Positions 1 through 8,839 of a DNA stretch of 64,000 nucleotides are shown here, one piece after another. Numbering within the stretch: position 1 is the first letter of the stretch; each line of letters opens with the position of its first letter. Both the position numbers and the translations under genes were made by a program. This stretch comes from Janthinobacterium sp. 1_2014MBL_MicDiv. Lineage in GTDB: Bacteria > Pseudomonadota > Gammaproteobacteria > Burkholderiales > Burkholderiaceae_D. The notes under the pieces are model-generated. The model saw only the letters and a list, made by a program, of their open reading frames with translations. It was not told the origin of the DNA and made no database searches. Where the stretch lies: contig NZ_CP011319.1 of assembly GCF_001865675.1 (NCBI RefSeq), forward strand, positions 3,906,001 to 3,970,000, written 5' to 3'.

Positions 1-183
1 GAAATCGGACGCCTTCAGCCAGCGGTAGATGACGTCGAAGGCCATCATCATGCGCGCATGGCCGATATGGCAATAATCGTAGATGGTCATGCCGCAGACG
101 TACATGCGTACCTTGCCCGCTTCCATCGGGACGAATACCTGCTTCTCGCGAGCCAGGGTGTTGTAAATCTTTAGATTGCTCAT
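1..183 (-). CDS. cysS: Cysteinyl-tRNA synthetase, N-terminal 61 codons (runs off window start)
   Basis: Class I aminoacyl-tRNA synthetase that charges tRNA-Cys in the cytoplasm. The minus strand opens with ATG at 183 and reads MSNLKIYNTLAREKQVF, then VRMYVCGMTIYDYCHIGHAR. That second stretch holds the zinc-binding Cys of the CGxT motif and the HIGH-type ATP-binding signature (here HIGH), both diagnostic for CysS. The remaining catalytic and anticodon-binding domains lie outside the window. It is divergent from the cyclophilin gene at 462, with about 280 bp between them. Confidence 0.95.
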   Translation of the reverse strand, partial: MSNLKIYNTLAREKQVFVPMEAGKVRMYVCGMTIYDYCHIGHARMMMAFDVIYRWLKASDF

Positions 184-461
184 CGTACTTTGCAAGTGGA
201 GCGGCCGCCAGCCAGGCAAAACGACAGACAGGCGCGGACACCAGGGGTGCCGCGCCACTGAACTGCCGTGTGCGCCGAGACTGTACGACCCGCTATATTG
301 TTGTTCTTGTTTGTTAGAATTAGGGCGTTAGCGGTCAAGTATAACATTGATAAAAACCATACTGGCCCGATATGAATCAGGTTTTTACGATGTTCAACCG
401 AATTTTCACTTCTTTACAATTAAAGCAAGTTTAGAGAAAAATAACGATTAAGGACGCCTCC

Positions 462-1100
462 ATGCAAGAAACCAAATCGAAACGCCTGCCATTCCTGGCC
501 CGCTTCTGCACCCTGTTCGCCAGCCTGACCCTGGGCGGCGCCGTCGTCGCGGCCACGCCTGCAACGCCGTCGGCAGCCCTCGATCCCACGCCGCACGTGG
601 CCCTGAAAACCAGCATGGGCGAGATCGTGCTGGAACTGGACCAGGAAAAAGCGCCGAAAAGCGTGGCCAACTTCTTGCAGTATGTCAAAAGCGGATACTA
701 CAAGGGAACCGTGTTTCACCGCGTCATCGATGGCTTCATGATACAGGGCGGCGGCTTCGACAAGAACATGAAACAGAAAGCCACCAAGGCGCCGATCAAG
801 AACGAGGCGCAAAACGGCTTGCAAAACGTCACCTACAGCATCGCCATGGCGCGTACGGGCGACCCGCATTCGGCCACGGCGCAATTTTTCATCAACGTCA
901 ACGACAACGGCGCGCTCGACTATCCTGGCCGCGACGGCTTCGGCTATACGGTGTTCGGCAAAGTCGTCAGCGGCATGGACGTGGTCGACAAGATCAAGGC
1001 CGTGCCCGTGGCCGACAAGGGACCGCACCAGAACGTGCCCGTCACCCCCGTGCTGATCGAATCGGCGACTTTACTCAAGACAGCGCCCGCAAAACTGTAA
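462..1100 (+). CDS. Secreted (periplasmic) cyclophilin-type peptidyl-prolyl cis-trans isomerase
   Basis: Catalyses proline cis-trans isomerisation, probably in the periplasm. The 212-residue product starts with a basic n-region and a hydrophobic segment ending near VVAATPA (about residues 10-37), which reads as a Sec signal peptide. The cyclophilin domain follows, with FHRVIDGFMIQGGG, MARTGDPHSATAQFFI and the YTVFGKV block all intact. The start ATG at 462 comes after AAGGACGCC. A possible promoter is TTGATA at 347-352 and TATGAA at 371-376 (18-bp spacer). The next gene encodes a leaderless paralogue, so the pair resembles PpiA (exported) and PpiB (cytoplasmic). Confidence 0.9.
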   Translation: MQETKSKRLPFLARFCTLFASLTLGGAVVAATPATPSAALDPTPHVALKTSMGEIVLELDQEKAPKSVANFLQYVKSGYYKGTVFHRVIDGFMIQGGGFDKNMKQKATKAPIKNEAQNGLQNVTYSIAMARTGDPHSATAQFFINVNDNGALDYPGRDGFGYTVFGKVVSGMDVVDKIKAVPVADKGPHQNVPVTPVLIESATLLKTAPAKL

Positions 1101-1183
1101 AATAGCGTTTTTGCGGTCTCCGCATGCCGCCGTGGCATGCCACGGCCCAAATCAACTTTTCATCCAATTTATTAAGGATCATC

Positions 1184-1675
1184 ATGACCTCCGTCATCAT
1201 CACCACCAATCTGGGCAAGATCACCGCTGAACTGGACGCCGAAAAAGCGCCGAAAACGGTTGCCAACTTCCTGGCCTACATGAAAGCCGGTCACTACGAC
1301 AACACGATTTTCCACCGCGTCATCGACGGCTTCATGATCCAGGGCGGCGGTTTCGAACCAGGCATGAAACAGAAGCCTGCCGACACCACCGTCGAAAACG
1401 AAGCCAAGAACGGCCTGAAAAACGATACCTACACGCTGGCCATGGCCCGCACGTCGGATCCGCACTCGGCATCGGCCCAGTTCTTCATCAACATCAAGAA
1501 CAACAGCTTCCTCGACTACCCAGGCCAGGACGGCTGGGGCTATGCCGTGTTCGGCAAAGTCACCGATGGCAAGGAAGTCGTCGACGCCATCCGCGCCGTG
1601 AAAACCTCGCGCGCCGGCATGTTCGCCGACGTGCCGGTGACCGACGTGATCATCGAGAAGGTAGAAGCCGCTTAA
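1184..1675 (+). CDS. ppiB: Cytoplasmic cyclophilin peptidyl-prolyl cis-trans isomerase
   Basis: A 163-residue single-domain cyclophilin without a signal peptide. The reading frame is open from 1124, but the ATG at 1184 (MTSVIITTNLGKI) is preferred. It has an AAGGA ribosome site a few bases upstream, and the protein then begins exactly at the cyclophilin fold. FHRVIDGFMIQGGGF, MARTSDPHSASAQFFINI and the C-terminal TDVIIEKVE strand are all present. It lies 83 bp after its secreted paralogue on the same strand and is very similar to it through the core, which suggests duplication followed by gain or loss of the export signal. Confidence 0.94.
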   Translation: MTSVIITTNLGKITAELDAEKAPKTVANFLAYMKAGHYDNTIFHRVIDGFMIQGGGFEPGMKQKPADTTVENEAKNGLKNDTYTLAMARTSDPHSASAQFFINIKNNSFLDYPGQDGWGYAVFGKVTDGKEVVDAIRAVKTSRAGMFADVPVTDVIIEKVEAA

Positions 1676-1755
1676 TTCGGCTCTGGCACCATGAATAACA
1701 GGCATTGCAGCGTTTGCGCCTCTCCATGTACATCACTTTTTGGGAGCGTTGAACG

Positions 1756-2517
1756 ATGACAATGCCTGCCGCACTCTTTATTTCCGACCTGCACCTGCAG
1801 AGCTCGCACCCGCGCACCAGCGCCGCCTTTCTTTCCTTCCTGGAACACCATGCGCAATATGCGCAAGCGCTGTACCTATTAGGCGACCTGTTCGAATACT
1901 GGGCCGGCGACGATGACCTGGAAGACCCGTTCAATGCGCGCATGACGGCTGCCATCCGCGCCGTCAGCGATGCTGGCGTACACGTGTACTGGATCGCCGG
2001 CAACCGCGATTTCCTCGTCGGCTCCGGCTTTGCCGCCGCGGCCGGCGCCACCCTGCTCAGCGAACCGCACGTGGCCACCATTGCCGGCCGGCGCATCGTC
2101 CTGCTGCATGGCGACGCCGAATGCACGAAAGACGTCAAGTACATGGAGTTTCGCGCCATGGTGCGCCAGCCGGCCTGGCAAAAACAGTTTTTATCCATGC
2201 CGCTGGCGCAGCGCAAGACCATCATCGACGGCTTGCGCCAGAGCAGCCGCGAGCACAATGGCGAAAAATCCATGGACATCATGGATGTCACGCCCGATGC
2301 CGTGGCGCAAGTATTTGCCGAACACGCGAGTACCGTGATGATCCACGGCCATACGCACCGCCCTGCCCTGCATAAAGTCGACGACACCTTGCGCTATGTG
2401 CTGCCCGACTGGGAATGCGACGTGACGCCGCCGGAAGGGCCGCGCGGCGGCTGGATCGCCATCGATGCGCGCGGCAACATCACGCGCCACGACCTCAATG
2501 GCGACATCATCGACTAG
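1756..2517 (+). CDS. lpxH: UDP-2,3-diacylglucosamine diphosphatase
   Basis: Peripheral inner-membrane metallophosphoesterase of lipid A synthesis that hydrolyses UDP-2,3-diacylglucosamine to lipid X and UMP. The 253-residue product carries the calcineurin-like motifs in order: FISDLHL near the N-terminus, LLGDLFEYW, AGNRDFLVG, LHGDAECTKD and HGHTHRP (about residues 197-203). These supply the two-metal site, and the length is typical of LpxH. The ATG at 1756 is used; the in-frame ATG at 1762 is also possible. It follows ppiB by 80 bp on the same strand. The ppiB-lpxH adjacency is, from memory, common in Burkholderiales. Confidence 0.93.
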   Translation: MTMPAALFISDLHLQSSHPRTSAAFLSFLEHHAQYAQALYLLGDLFEYWAGDDDLEDPFNARMTAAIRAVSDAGVHVYWIAGNRDFLVGSGFAAAAGATLLSEPHVATIAGRRIVLLHGDAECTKDVKYMEFRAMVRQPAWQKQFLSMPLAQRKTIIDGLRQSSREHNGEKSMDIMDVTPDAVAQVFAEHASTVMIHGHTHRPALHKVDDTLRYVLPDWECDVTPPEGPRGGWIAIDARGNITRHDLNGDIID

Positions 2518-2586
2518 GCGACCGCTGACCGCGCCACGGGCGTTTGTCCGATAGCCGCGCCCGCCCGGCCCTGCTGTAATGGCGCC

Positions 2587-3336
2587 ATGCACACGCATTA
2601 CATCGGCACGGCCGGCTGGAGCATCTCCAGTGCCGCCGCCAGCCACTTCCCCTCCGCAGGCAGCCACCTGCAGCGCTACGCCCGCGCCCTGTCCTGCGTG
2701 GAAATCAACAGCTCGTTCTATCGCCCGCACCAGCCCGCCACCTACGCGCGCTGGGCCGACGGCGTGCCCGACCATTTCCGCTTCAGCGTGAAATTGCCGC
2801 GCAGCATCACGCACGAACGGCGCTTGCGCGATGGCGCGGCGGAACTGGATCGCTTTACGGGGGAAGTGTTGCAACTGGGAACAAAACTGGGCTGCGTACT
2901 GGTGCAGCTGCCGCCCAGCCTGCAATTCGATACGGCCGTGGCCGCCGCATTTTTCAGTGCGCTGCGCCAGCGCTTCAGCGGCATGCTCGCGTGCGAAGCG
3001 CGCCACCCCAGCTGGTTCGAGGAAGGCGCGACCGGGCTGTTAACGCTGCAGCGCATCACGCGCGTGCAGGCCGATCCGCCCGCCGGCCAGCCTGGCCCGC
3101 ACGTGCCGACGACGGAAGTGGCCTATTTGCGCCTGCACGGCAGCCCGACAATCTACTACTCCGACTACCCGCCTGCGTACCTGGCAAGCCTGGCTGCCTG
3201 CCTGCGCGAACCGGCGCAGGCAGGCAGCTGGTGCATCTTCGACAATACGGCCGCCGGGGCCGCCCTGTTCAATGCGCTGGACTTGCAGGCGCGGCTGACG
3301 GACTTGCCAGCCGCGCCTGCCCATAGCCGGGCCTAA
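2587..3336 (+). CDS. DUF72 family protein (TIM-barrel-like, function unknown)
   Basis: A 249-residue member of the DUF72/YecE family. The family hallmarks are visible: an N-terminal YIGTAGWSI strand, VEINSSFYRPH, FRFSVKLPRSITHERRL, LGCVLVQLPPSLQFD, then the C-terminal YLRLHGSP and WCIFDNTAAGAA. The biochemical role of the family is not established, so none is assigned. The start ATG at 2587 places the conserved first strand at the N-terminus. Its stop codon overlaps the end of the convergent NHL-repeat gene by 4 bp. Confidence 0.85.
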   Translation: MHTHYIGTAGWSISSAAASHFPSAGSHLQRYARALSCVEINSSFYRPHQPATYARWADGVPDHFRFSVKLPRSITHERRLRDGAAELDRFTGEVLQLGTKLGCVLVQLPPSLQFDTAVAAAFFSALRQRFSGMLACEARHPSWFEEGATGLLTLQRITRVQADPPAGQPGPHVPTTEVAYLRLHGSPTIYYSDYPPAYLASLAACLREPAQAGSWCIFDNTAAGAALFNALDLQARLTDLPAAPAHSRA

Positions 3337-5615
3337 GGCAAAGGCGTCTGGACGATGGCACGGGCGGTATAGCCGTACAGCGTGCCATTGCCAAAAGCTA
3401 CGATGTCCACGATGGGATTGCCCCATGCCAGCTGCGGTGTGGAAATAACCCCAGCCGGGTTGATTTTGCGCACGCCATCCTGGCCGCTGACGTACAGGTT
3501 GTCGGCCTTGTCGATGGCCAGGCTGGGCATGCCCGCAAATGACAGGCTGCCCACGCCAGGCGCACCGTCGATATTTTTACTCGAGTACAAGGTGCCGGCA
3601 AACACGGTCACGCTGCCGGAACGATTCGCCTTGAATATCACCTGATGATAGTAGTCATCAAAATACATCTCCCCTGTGCTGTCAAACACAATGCTGTAGG
3701 GGAGGACAGATTGGGGGCCGGGATCGCGATCGCCGAGGGCGCGCGTGAGCGCGTCAAAGGACACGAACAAGGAAAATACGCCGCCGGGCGGGCGCCGGTA
3801 AATGCCCTCGCCGAAGATCTCCATCCATGTAATATAGCCATCCTTGTCAATCGCCAGGATATACTGCTGAAGGCTATTGGTGTCAGCCGGCAATTGCTCG
3901 ATGGTCGACATGACCCCGTCGCTATTGATCTTACGTAAATTAAACGCAGGCGCATCCGGCGCCCTGTCGGCAACATACACGGCCCCATCCGCACCGCAAG
4001 CGATCGCCACGGGGCTGGCCATGGTCGCGCTGAGCCGCGCGCCGTCGTCGCTGCCGGCGCGGCCGGCAATCCCCGCATACAGCTCGAGCTTGCCATTTGG
4101 CGCCAGCCGGCGCAGCACCTTGCCGACCGCATCGAGCAGATAGACATTCCCCGCGGGGTCGCTGCACATGGTCGATGCCCTGACATTGCCCACGCGAGCT
4201 GCAGCGCCCACGCCGTCCGCCGATCCGGCATCGCTCAGCATGACAGGCACGGTCGCAATCCTGTTGCCGGCATCCACCCGGTTCAGCCGTTGCAGGCTGG
4301 AATCGAAGACCAGCATGGCGCCTGAATCCTCGCTCGATATCAGCGCCAGATTTTTCCAGTCGAGAGATTTCCCTGTCGCGTCGGGCACCACGCGCCCCGC
4401 CACCGTCGTCACCTCGCCATCGGGTGTCATGCGGCGGATGGCGTCTCGGTCGGCCAGCAACAAATTGCCGCTGCGCTCGAACATCATGCTGCGCACGCCC
4501 CGGAAGCTGGCATTCGCCCCCTTGCCATCATAGCCAGTCGTTCTCGCATTTCCAGCAACCAGGGTCGCCACGCCACGATCGAAGCGGTAGACCTTGCTGC
4601 CGCCACTGTTGCTCAAGTAAATGACGCCGTTGGCATCGACCGCTATCTGCCCCGCTAGTCCTGCCCTTGGCAGGCCATTCGGCTCGGCAAACAGGACATT
4701 GATGGAACTGACCACGCCAGCTGGCGTCACCCGGCGAACCGGCGCCGATCCGTCATCGACGAGCAGCACATCATCGTTGCGGTCCATGGCCATGCTGGTG
4801 ATCCATCCGAACCGCGCCTGCGTCCCCGCGCCATCGGCGTATGCAGTATCGCCATCCTGCCCCTCCTGCGGCCCGCTGCAATTGGCGCGGCGCTTCCCGG
4901 CCAATGTACTGACCACCCCGGCAGGCGTAATTTTTCGCACCAGGCCATTGCAGCTGTCGGCCACGTACAGATTCGCCTTGCCGTCGATCGCCAGCGGTGC
5001 GCGACCGCCGCTCATGTAGAAGGTCGCGCTGGCGGCAGGCCCGTCGACGGCACCCGTCTTGCCCGGCATGCCAGCGTAAATACTGAGGCTGCCGTCGGGG
5101 GCAAGCTTGTGGATCACCTGCGTGGACGAATCGGAGAAGTAAGAATTGCCCGCAGCATCCTGCACCATGCCATCGATACGCTGGATACGCTCCTGCACGC
5201 CGGCCAGCACGATGGGCAGGCAACGCACGGCAAGCGTGCTGACATCCGCACTGCCCATCGTCGCCGCGCCTTGCGCGATGCTGCAGCCCAGGCCAGCGGA
5301 GGCGCTGTCGACCTTGCCATCGTAACTGGCACCCGCCGCCAGCTTGCCGGCAAAGCTGAACGCGCCGTTGGCCGTGACGGTCACCTTATCCGTGCCGTTC
5401 GCCAGCACGACGCTGGCGCCGGGCAGCAGGCCGCTGACCGTGCCGCCCAGCAGGTAGCGCGGCGTGTCGACCGGCGGTACAGGCGGCGGCGTGGCCGTGC
5501 CACCGCCGGAACCGCCGCCACAGGCGCTCAGTACGGCCAACAGGGCGACGCCGCAGCCGGCGCGCCTGAACAGTTTATGCAACTCGTCATATCGATTGAT
5601 CATTGCTGCTTTCAT
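3333..5615 (-). CDS. NHL-repeat (beta-propeller) lipoprotein
   Basis: A predicted outer-membrane or periplasm-facing lipoprotein with extracellular-type NHL propeller repeats. From the ATG at 5615 the product is 760 residues; the ATG at 5603 (MINRYDELHK) is almost as likely. A hydrophobic leader ends in the lipobox LSAC followed by a Gly/Ser-rich linker (GGGSGGG). A small carboxypeptidase-regulatory-like segment comes next (YLLGGTVSGLLPGASVVLANG). At least eight repeated units follow, of the type GNLYVADxxxxxVRKITPAGVVSTLAG, for example near residues 170-270 and at the C-terminus (DNLYVSGQDGVRKINPAGV). No catalytic motif is visible. The role may be ligand binding or surface display. It is convergent with and overlaps the DUF72 gene. 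Confidence 0.8.
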   Translation of the reverse strand: MKAAMINRYDELHKLFRRAGCGVALLAVLSACGGGSGGGTATPPPVPPVDTPRYLLGGTVSGLLPGASVVLANGTDKVTVTANGAFSFAGKLAAGASYDGKVDSASAGLGCSIAQGAATMGSADVSTLAVRCLPIVLAGVQERIQRIDGMVQDAAGNSYFSDSSTQVIHKLAPDGSLSIYAGMPGKTGAVDGPAASATFYMSGGRAPLAIDGKANLYVADSCNGLVRKITPAGVVSTLAGKRRANCSGPQEGQDGDTAYADGAGTQARFGWITSMAMDRNDDVLLVDDGSAPVRRVTPAGVVSSINVLFAEPNGLPRAGLAGQIAVDANGVIYLSNSGGSKVYRFDRGVATLVAGNARTTGYDGKGANASFRGVRSMMFERSGNLLLADRDAIRRMTPDGEVTTVAGRVVPDATGKSLDWKNLALISSEDSGAMLVFDSSLQRLNRVDAGNRIATVPVMLSDAGSADGVGAAARVGNVRASTMCSDPAGNVYLLDAVGKVLRRLAPNGKLELYAGIAGRAGSDDGARLSATMASPVAIACGADGAVYVADRAPDAPAFNLRKINSDGVMSTIEQLPADTNSLQQYILAIDKDGYITWMEIFGEGIYRRPPGGVFSLFVSFDALTRALGDRDPGPQSVLPYSIVFDSTGEMYFDDYYHQVIFKANRSGSVTVFAGTLYSSKNIDGAPGVGSLSFAGMPSLAIDKADNLYVSGQDGVRKINPAGVISTPQLAWGNPIVDIVAFGNGTLYGYTARAIVQTPLP

Positions 5616-5709
5616 GGTGACTGGCGATGATATTCGCCAGAAGTTATCAAGTAAGATTCTCAAAGACGCAACATTATAGTTTCCTCATGGATAGAAAAAC
5701 ATGATTTTG

Positions 5710-5747
5710 TTGACATTTGAATTTTCACTGTTATAGTTAACTACAAC
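5710..5747 (+). promoter_or_regulatory. Promoter with palindromic operator for the GntR-ABC operon
   Basis: TTGACA at 5710-5715 and TATAGT at 5732-5737 with a 16-bp spacer form a near-consensus sigma-70 promoter. The -10 lies inside an 18-bp near-palindrome at 5730-5747, with the perfect core TAGTTAACTA (5734-5743) and one mismatched pair outside it. GntR/YtrA-type repressors bind such dyads, so autoregulation by the gene at 5831 is the natural reading. The binding itself is inferred. Confidence 0.65.
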
Positions 5748-5830
5748 ACCAACTCAATAAATCACGGAGCTTCGATGCCTACAGCACTTTTTACGCGCCG
5801 TCCCGCCCCGCCCTTGTCGGAGCGCATCCC

Positions 5831-6211
5831 ATGAGCGCGGAATGGAATGACAATAGTCCCATCTACCGCCAGCTCAAGGCCAGGGTAGTGGGCATGATGC
5901 TCGATGGCGTGCTGCAGTCCGGCGACGCCTTGCCTTCGGTGCGCCAGGTGGCGGCCGACTATCAATTGAATCCCATTACGGTCTCGCGCGCCTATCAGGA
6001 ACTGGTCGACGATGCCCTGGTGGAAAAACGCAGAGGACTCGGTATGTATGTCTTGGAAGGCGCCCGCGACAAATTGCTGGCCAGTGAACGCGAGCGCTTC
6101 ATGCGCGAAGAATGGCCGGCCATGCTGGAACGCATTACGCAACTGGGCCTGAATCTGGAACAACTGCTGCTGGCCAGCCGCCAGGACGGCGTCAAGGGAG
6201 AAGGCGCATGA
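5831..6211 (+). CDS. GntR family transcriptional regulator (YtrA-like)
   Basis: A 126-residue DNA-binding repressor. The N-terminal GntR winged helix is clear: SPIYRQLKARVVGMML, SGDALPSVRQVAADY as the helix-turn-helix, then PITVSRAYQELVDDALVEKRRGLGMYVLEGA. The remaining short C-terminal helix (about residues 80-126) lacks a ligand-binding domain of FadR or UTRA type, which is the YtrA/YhcF pattern. Its stop overlaps the start of the ABC ATPase by ATGA, so the three genes 5831-8078 are translationally coupled. The usual signal for such modules is cell-envelope stress or antibiotics; that is family knowledge, not shown here. Confidence 0.92.
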   Translation: MSAEWNDNSPIYRQLKARVVGMMLDGVLQSGDALPSVRQVAADYQLNPITVSRAYQELVDDALVEKRRGLGMYVLEGARDKLLASERERFMREEWPAMLERITQLGLNLEQLLLASRQDGVKGEGA

Positions 6212-7080
6212 ATGCATTGAACAACGACAGCGTCATCAGCGCGCGCGGCTTGCGCAAGCAGTACGGCAAGCAGGTGGCCGTCGACGGCATCAGCTTCGAT
6301 ATCGCGCCGGGACGCATCGTCGGCCTGATCGGGCCTAACGGCTCGGGCAAGACCACCACCCTGAAAGCCATCCTGGGCCTGACGGGCTTCGATGGCGAGC
6401 TGTCGGTGCTGGGGCGCGATCCGCGCCTGCAGCGAGACGCGCTGATGGACGATGTCTGCTTCATCGCCGACGTCGCCATCCTGCCGGGCTGGCTGCGTGT
6501 GCGCGACGCCATCGACTTTGTCGCCGGCGTGCATCCGCGCTTCGACCGCAGCAAGGCCGAGCGCTACCTGGCGCATACCAAGCTGGCGCCGAAGATGAAG
6601 GTCAAGGCCATGTCGAAGGGTATGATCGTGCAGCTGCACCTGGCGCTGGTGATGGCCATCGACGCCAGGCTGCTGGTGCTCGACGAGCCGACCCTGGGCC
6701 TGGACATCCTGTACCGCAAGCAGTTCTACCAGAACCTGCTGGAAGACTATTTCGATGAAAACAAGACCATCGTCATCACCACCCACCAGATCGAGGAGGT
6801 GGAACACATCCTCAGCGACCTGATGTTCATTCGCGACGGCAAGATCGTGCTGGCCTCGACGATGGAAGAAGTGGGCGAACGCTATGTCGAGGTGATGGTG
6901 GGCCCGCAGCACGTCAACCCGGCGCGCGCCCTGCAGCCGATCAGCGAGCGCAGCGTGTTCGGCAAGTCCGTGATGCTGTTCGATGGCGTCGCCCGCACCC
7001 AGCTGGCCGCCCTCGGCGAATTGCGCACTCCCAGCCTGGCTGACCTGTTTGTCGCGACCATGAAAGGATCGTACCAATGA
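6208..7080 (+). CDS. ABC transporter ATP-binding protein (YtrB/CcmA-type exporter)
   Basis: A 290-residue ATPase subunit. The ATG at 6208, inside the ATGA overlap with the regulator, is chosen over the upstream in-frame start at 6112 because the protein then begins with VISARGLRKQYGKQVAVDGI, the usual first strand. Walker A is GPNGSGKTTT (about residues 47-56) and Walker B is LLVLDEPTLGLD. The switch His is in VITTHQIEE. The ABC signature is reduced to MSKGMIVQ in place of LSGGQ, as seen in YtrB/BcrA-like exporters. It pairs with the permease encoded next. The substrate is unknown. Confidence 0.9.
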   Translation: MNALNNDSVISARGLRKQYGKQVAVDGISFDIAPGRIVGLIGPNGSGKTTTLKAILGLTGFDGELSVLGRDPRLQRDALMDDVCFIADVAILPGWLRVRDAIDFVAGVHPRFDRSKAERYLAHTKLAPKMKVKAMSKGMIVQLHLALVMAIDARLLVLDEPTLGLDILYRKQFYQNLLEDYFDENKTIVITTHQIEEVEHILSDLMFIRDGKIVLASTMEEVGERYVEVMVGPQHVNPARALQPISERSVFGKSVMLFDGVARTQLAALGELRTPSLADLFVATMKGSYQ

Positions 7081-8078
7081 GCATTTCCCCCATGAAAAAA
7101 ATGCAATGGCTGCTGCGGCGCGAGCTGTGGGAGCACAAGGGCATGCTGCTGTGGACGCCAGCCGTGATCGGCATCGTCATGACCTTGCTGGGCGCCTTGA
7201 TGACGATCGGCACCATCGCCAAGACCAAGACGCGCACGGCGCTGACCATCAATGGCGAGGAAGTGTCCTGGAGCGCCATCTTCAATACCCGCACCTTCGG
7301 GCCGCGCCGCACGGAAATCATCGACGCCGTCGCCAACAACTACACGTACGCGGCCGCGCCCCTGTTCCTGGCGCTGGGTTTCCTCGTGTTTTTCTATTGC
7401 CTGAGCGCTCTGCATGACGACCGCCGCGACCGCAGCGTGCTGTTCTGGAAGTCGCTGCCCATCTCGGATACGCAGACGGTGCTGTCGAAAGCCATCATCG
7501 CCCTGCTGGTGGCGCCGGTAATCGTCGCCGCCGCCGCCAGCATCACCTCGCTGGCGCTGGTGCTGATACTGAGCGGCGTGCTGGCCGCCAACGGCATCCA
7601 CGTGTTTGCCGACCTGGCCAGCTCGCCCGGCCTGTATCTGGGACCGCTGCGCGTGTTCGGCTTGCTGCCCGTGTATTGCCTGTGGGCCTTGCCCACCGTG
7701 GGCTGGTTGCTGATGGTATCGAGCTGGGCCAAGTCCAAGGTCTTCCTGTGGGCTGTCGGCGTGCCGCTGCTGCTGCTGATCTTGACGGTCTGGGCCGGCA
7801 AGATGACGCTGACGGAAAGCGACGTCAGCTGGATACAGATGAATGTCATCGGACGCGCCCTGCTGGGCACCCTGCCCGGCAGCTGGTATCTGTTCGAACC
7901 GGAACTGCTGCCGCAAATGCGCGCCCTGGCAGAAGGCGGCTCGCACATGACACGCCTCGGCGTGTTCAGCAATTCCTGGTCCAGCCTGGCCCTGCCAGCC
8001 GTCTGGCTGGGTGCCGCGGTCGGCGCGGCACTGCTGTACGCCGCCATCCGCCTGCGCCGCTGGCGCGAGGAAGGCTGA
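7077..8078 (+). CDS. ABC transporter permease
   Basis: A 333-residue integral membrane protein. It has an N-terminal transmembrane helix (MLLWTPAVIGIVMTLLGAL) followed by an extracytoplasmic loop. A cluster of about five further helices covers residues 95-330, for example LFLALGFLVFFYCLSAL, IIALLVAPVIVAAAAS, LWAVGVPLLLLILTVWA and LPAVWLGAAVGAALLYAAI. The segment LHDDRRDRSVLFWKSLPISD is the cytoplasmic coupling loop typical of ABC-2-like permeases. The start overlaps the ATPase stop by 4 bp, so the two are a functional pair. A strong terminator follows. Confidence 0.85.
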   Translation: MSISPMKKMQWLLRRELWEHKGMLLWTPAVIGIVMTLLGALMTIGTIAKTKTRTALTINGEEVSWSAIFNTRTFGPRRTEIIDAVANNYTYAAAPLFLALGFLVFFYCLSALHDDRRDRSVLFWKSLPISDTQTVLSKAIIALLVAPVIVAAAASITSLALVLILSGVLAANGIHVFADLASSPGLYLGPLRVFGLLPVYCLWALPTVGWLLMVSSWAKSKVFLWAVGVPLLLLILTVWAGKMTLTESDVSWIQMNVIGRALLGTLPGSWYLFEPELLPQMRALAEGGSHMTRLGVFSNSWSSLALPAVWLGAAVGAALLYAAIRLRRWREEG

Positions 8079-8100
8079 CCGCCCCCTCCCCTGCGCCGCA

Positions 8101-8127
8101 AAAACGCCCCGCCCGCCGGGGCGTTTT
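8101..8127 (+). terminator. Rho-independent terminator after the ABC exporter operon
   Basis: An 11-bp perfect stem (AAAACGCCCCG at 8101-8111 with CGGGGCGTTTT at 8117-8127), loop CCCGC, flanked by A and T runs. It begins 23 bp past the permease stop. The A/T-flanked form could work on both strands. Confidence 0.88.
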
Positions 8128-8839
8128 CTATTTCATCCCTCCCTCCTGCCCGTCGGCGTATCTCACTACGCTTCCGATAGTGATTATCAAGAATTTCCCT
8201 TCGCAAATAAAGACTATTGATTCGATAGCAATTATTCGATATTGAAATTACAAATAATTATTTCTATCGCATTTTATTGGCGATCAAATTTAATAATCAC
8301 CAACCAAAAAACAACAACTACCAATTTGATAGCGAGACGGTTTTTCAAGGAAAGTCGCGAAAATAATGGAACCTGGCAGCGGATTCAACTGAAAAGCTCC
8401 GTTTCGTGACAATCCGTGATTGTTTCCTTCAGCAAAGCTTGAAAGAATAGAGCCATGGCGAATGATCAAAATGAAATTGAATGTTTCAAAATTGAAACTA
8501 ACATCAGAGTGACAGCAAGAGCGGAGATAGAAAAACATCCGCATCCCGACAGTGGATATCGCCAGGCAAGCCAGTCCCCGGTGCCGCGCAAAACGGGAAA
8601 ATGAAGGAGCCGAAAAACAAATGCAAAAATAACATTTTTATTATTTTGAAATAGCCGCACTTTTCTCCCAGCGGTTTTTATTCAAATATGTTTTACTTGC
8701 CACCATACGCATCAGCAGTACCCAAGATCGATCACGGCCCAAGCCACGCCGGAGAAACCATGGAAACAAATTATATTTATTAATTTTTTAATATCTTAAA
8801 AAATTTAACGAACACATAACCTATTCCGGAGATTTTCAA
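8128..8839. promoter_or_regulatory. AT-rich 0.7-kb leader region upstream of the giant secreted protein
   Basis: No credible gene is present. The stretch is far more AT-rich than its surroundings, with long A and T runs at 8640-8700 and 8765-8815. It contains a 16-bp inverted repeat GTTTCAA-AA-TTGAAAC at 8483-8498 and two TTCGATA words at 8220-8255. A GGAG ribosome site precedes the ATG at 8840. The size and composition suggest a complex, possibly nucleoid-protein-controlled promoter region. No individual promoter can be assigned with certainty. Confidence 0.5.

Noticed and set aside
8290..8544. 84-residue minus-strand frame in the AT-rich leader
   Set aside because: No ribosome site, no recognisable domain, random-looking composition, and it overlaps a dyad. 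More likely chance.
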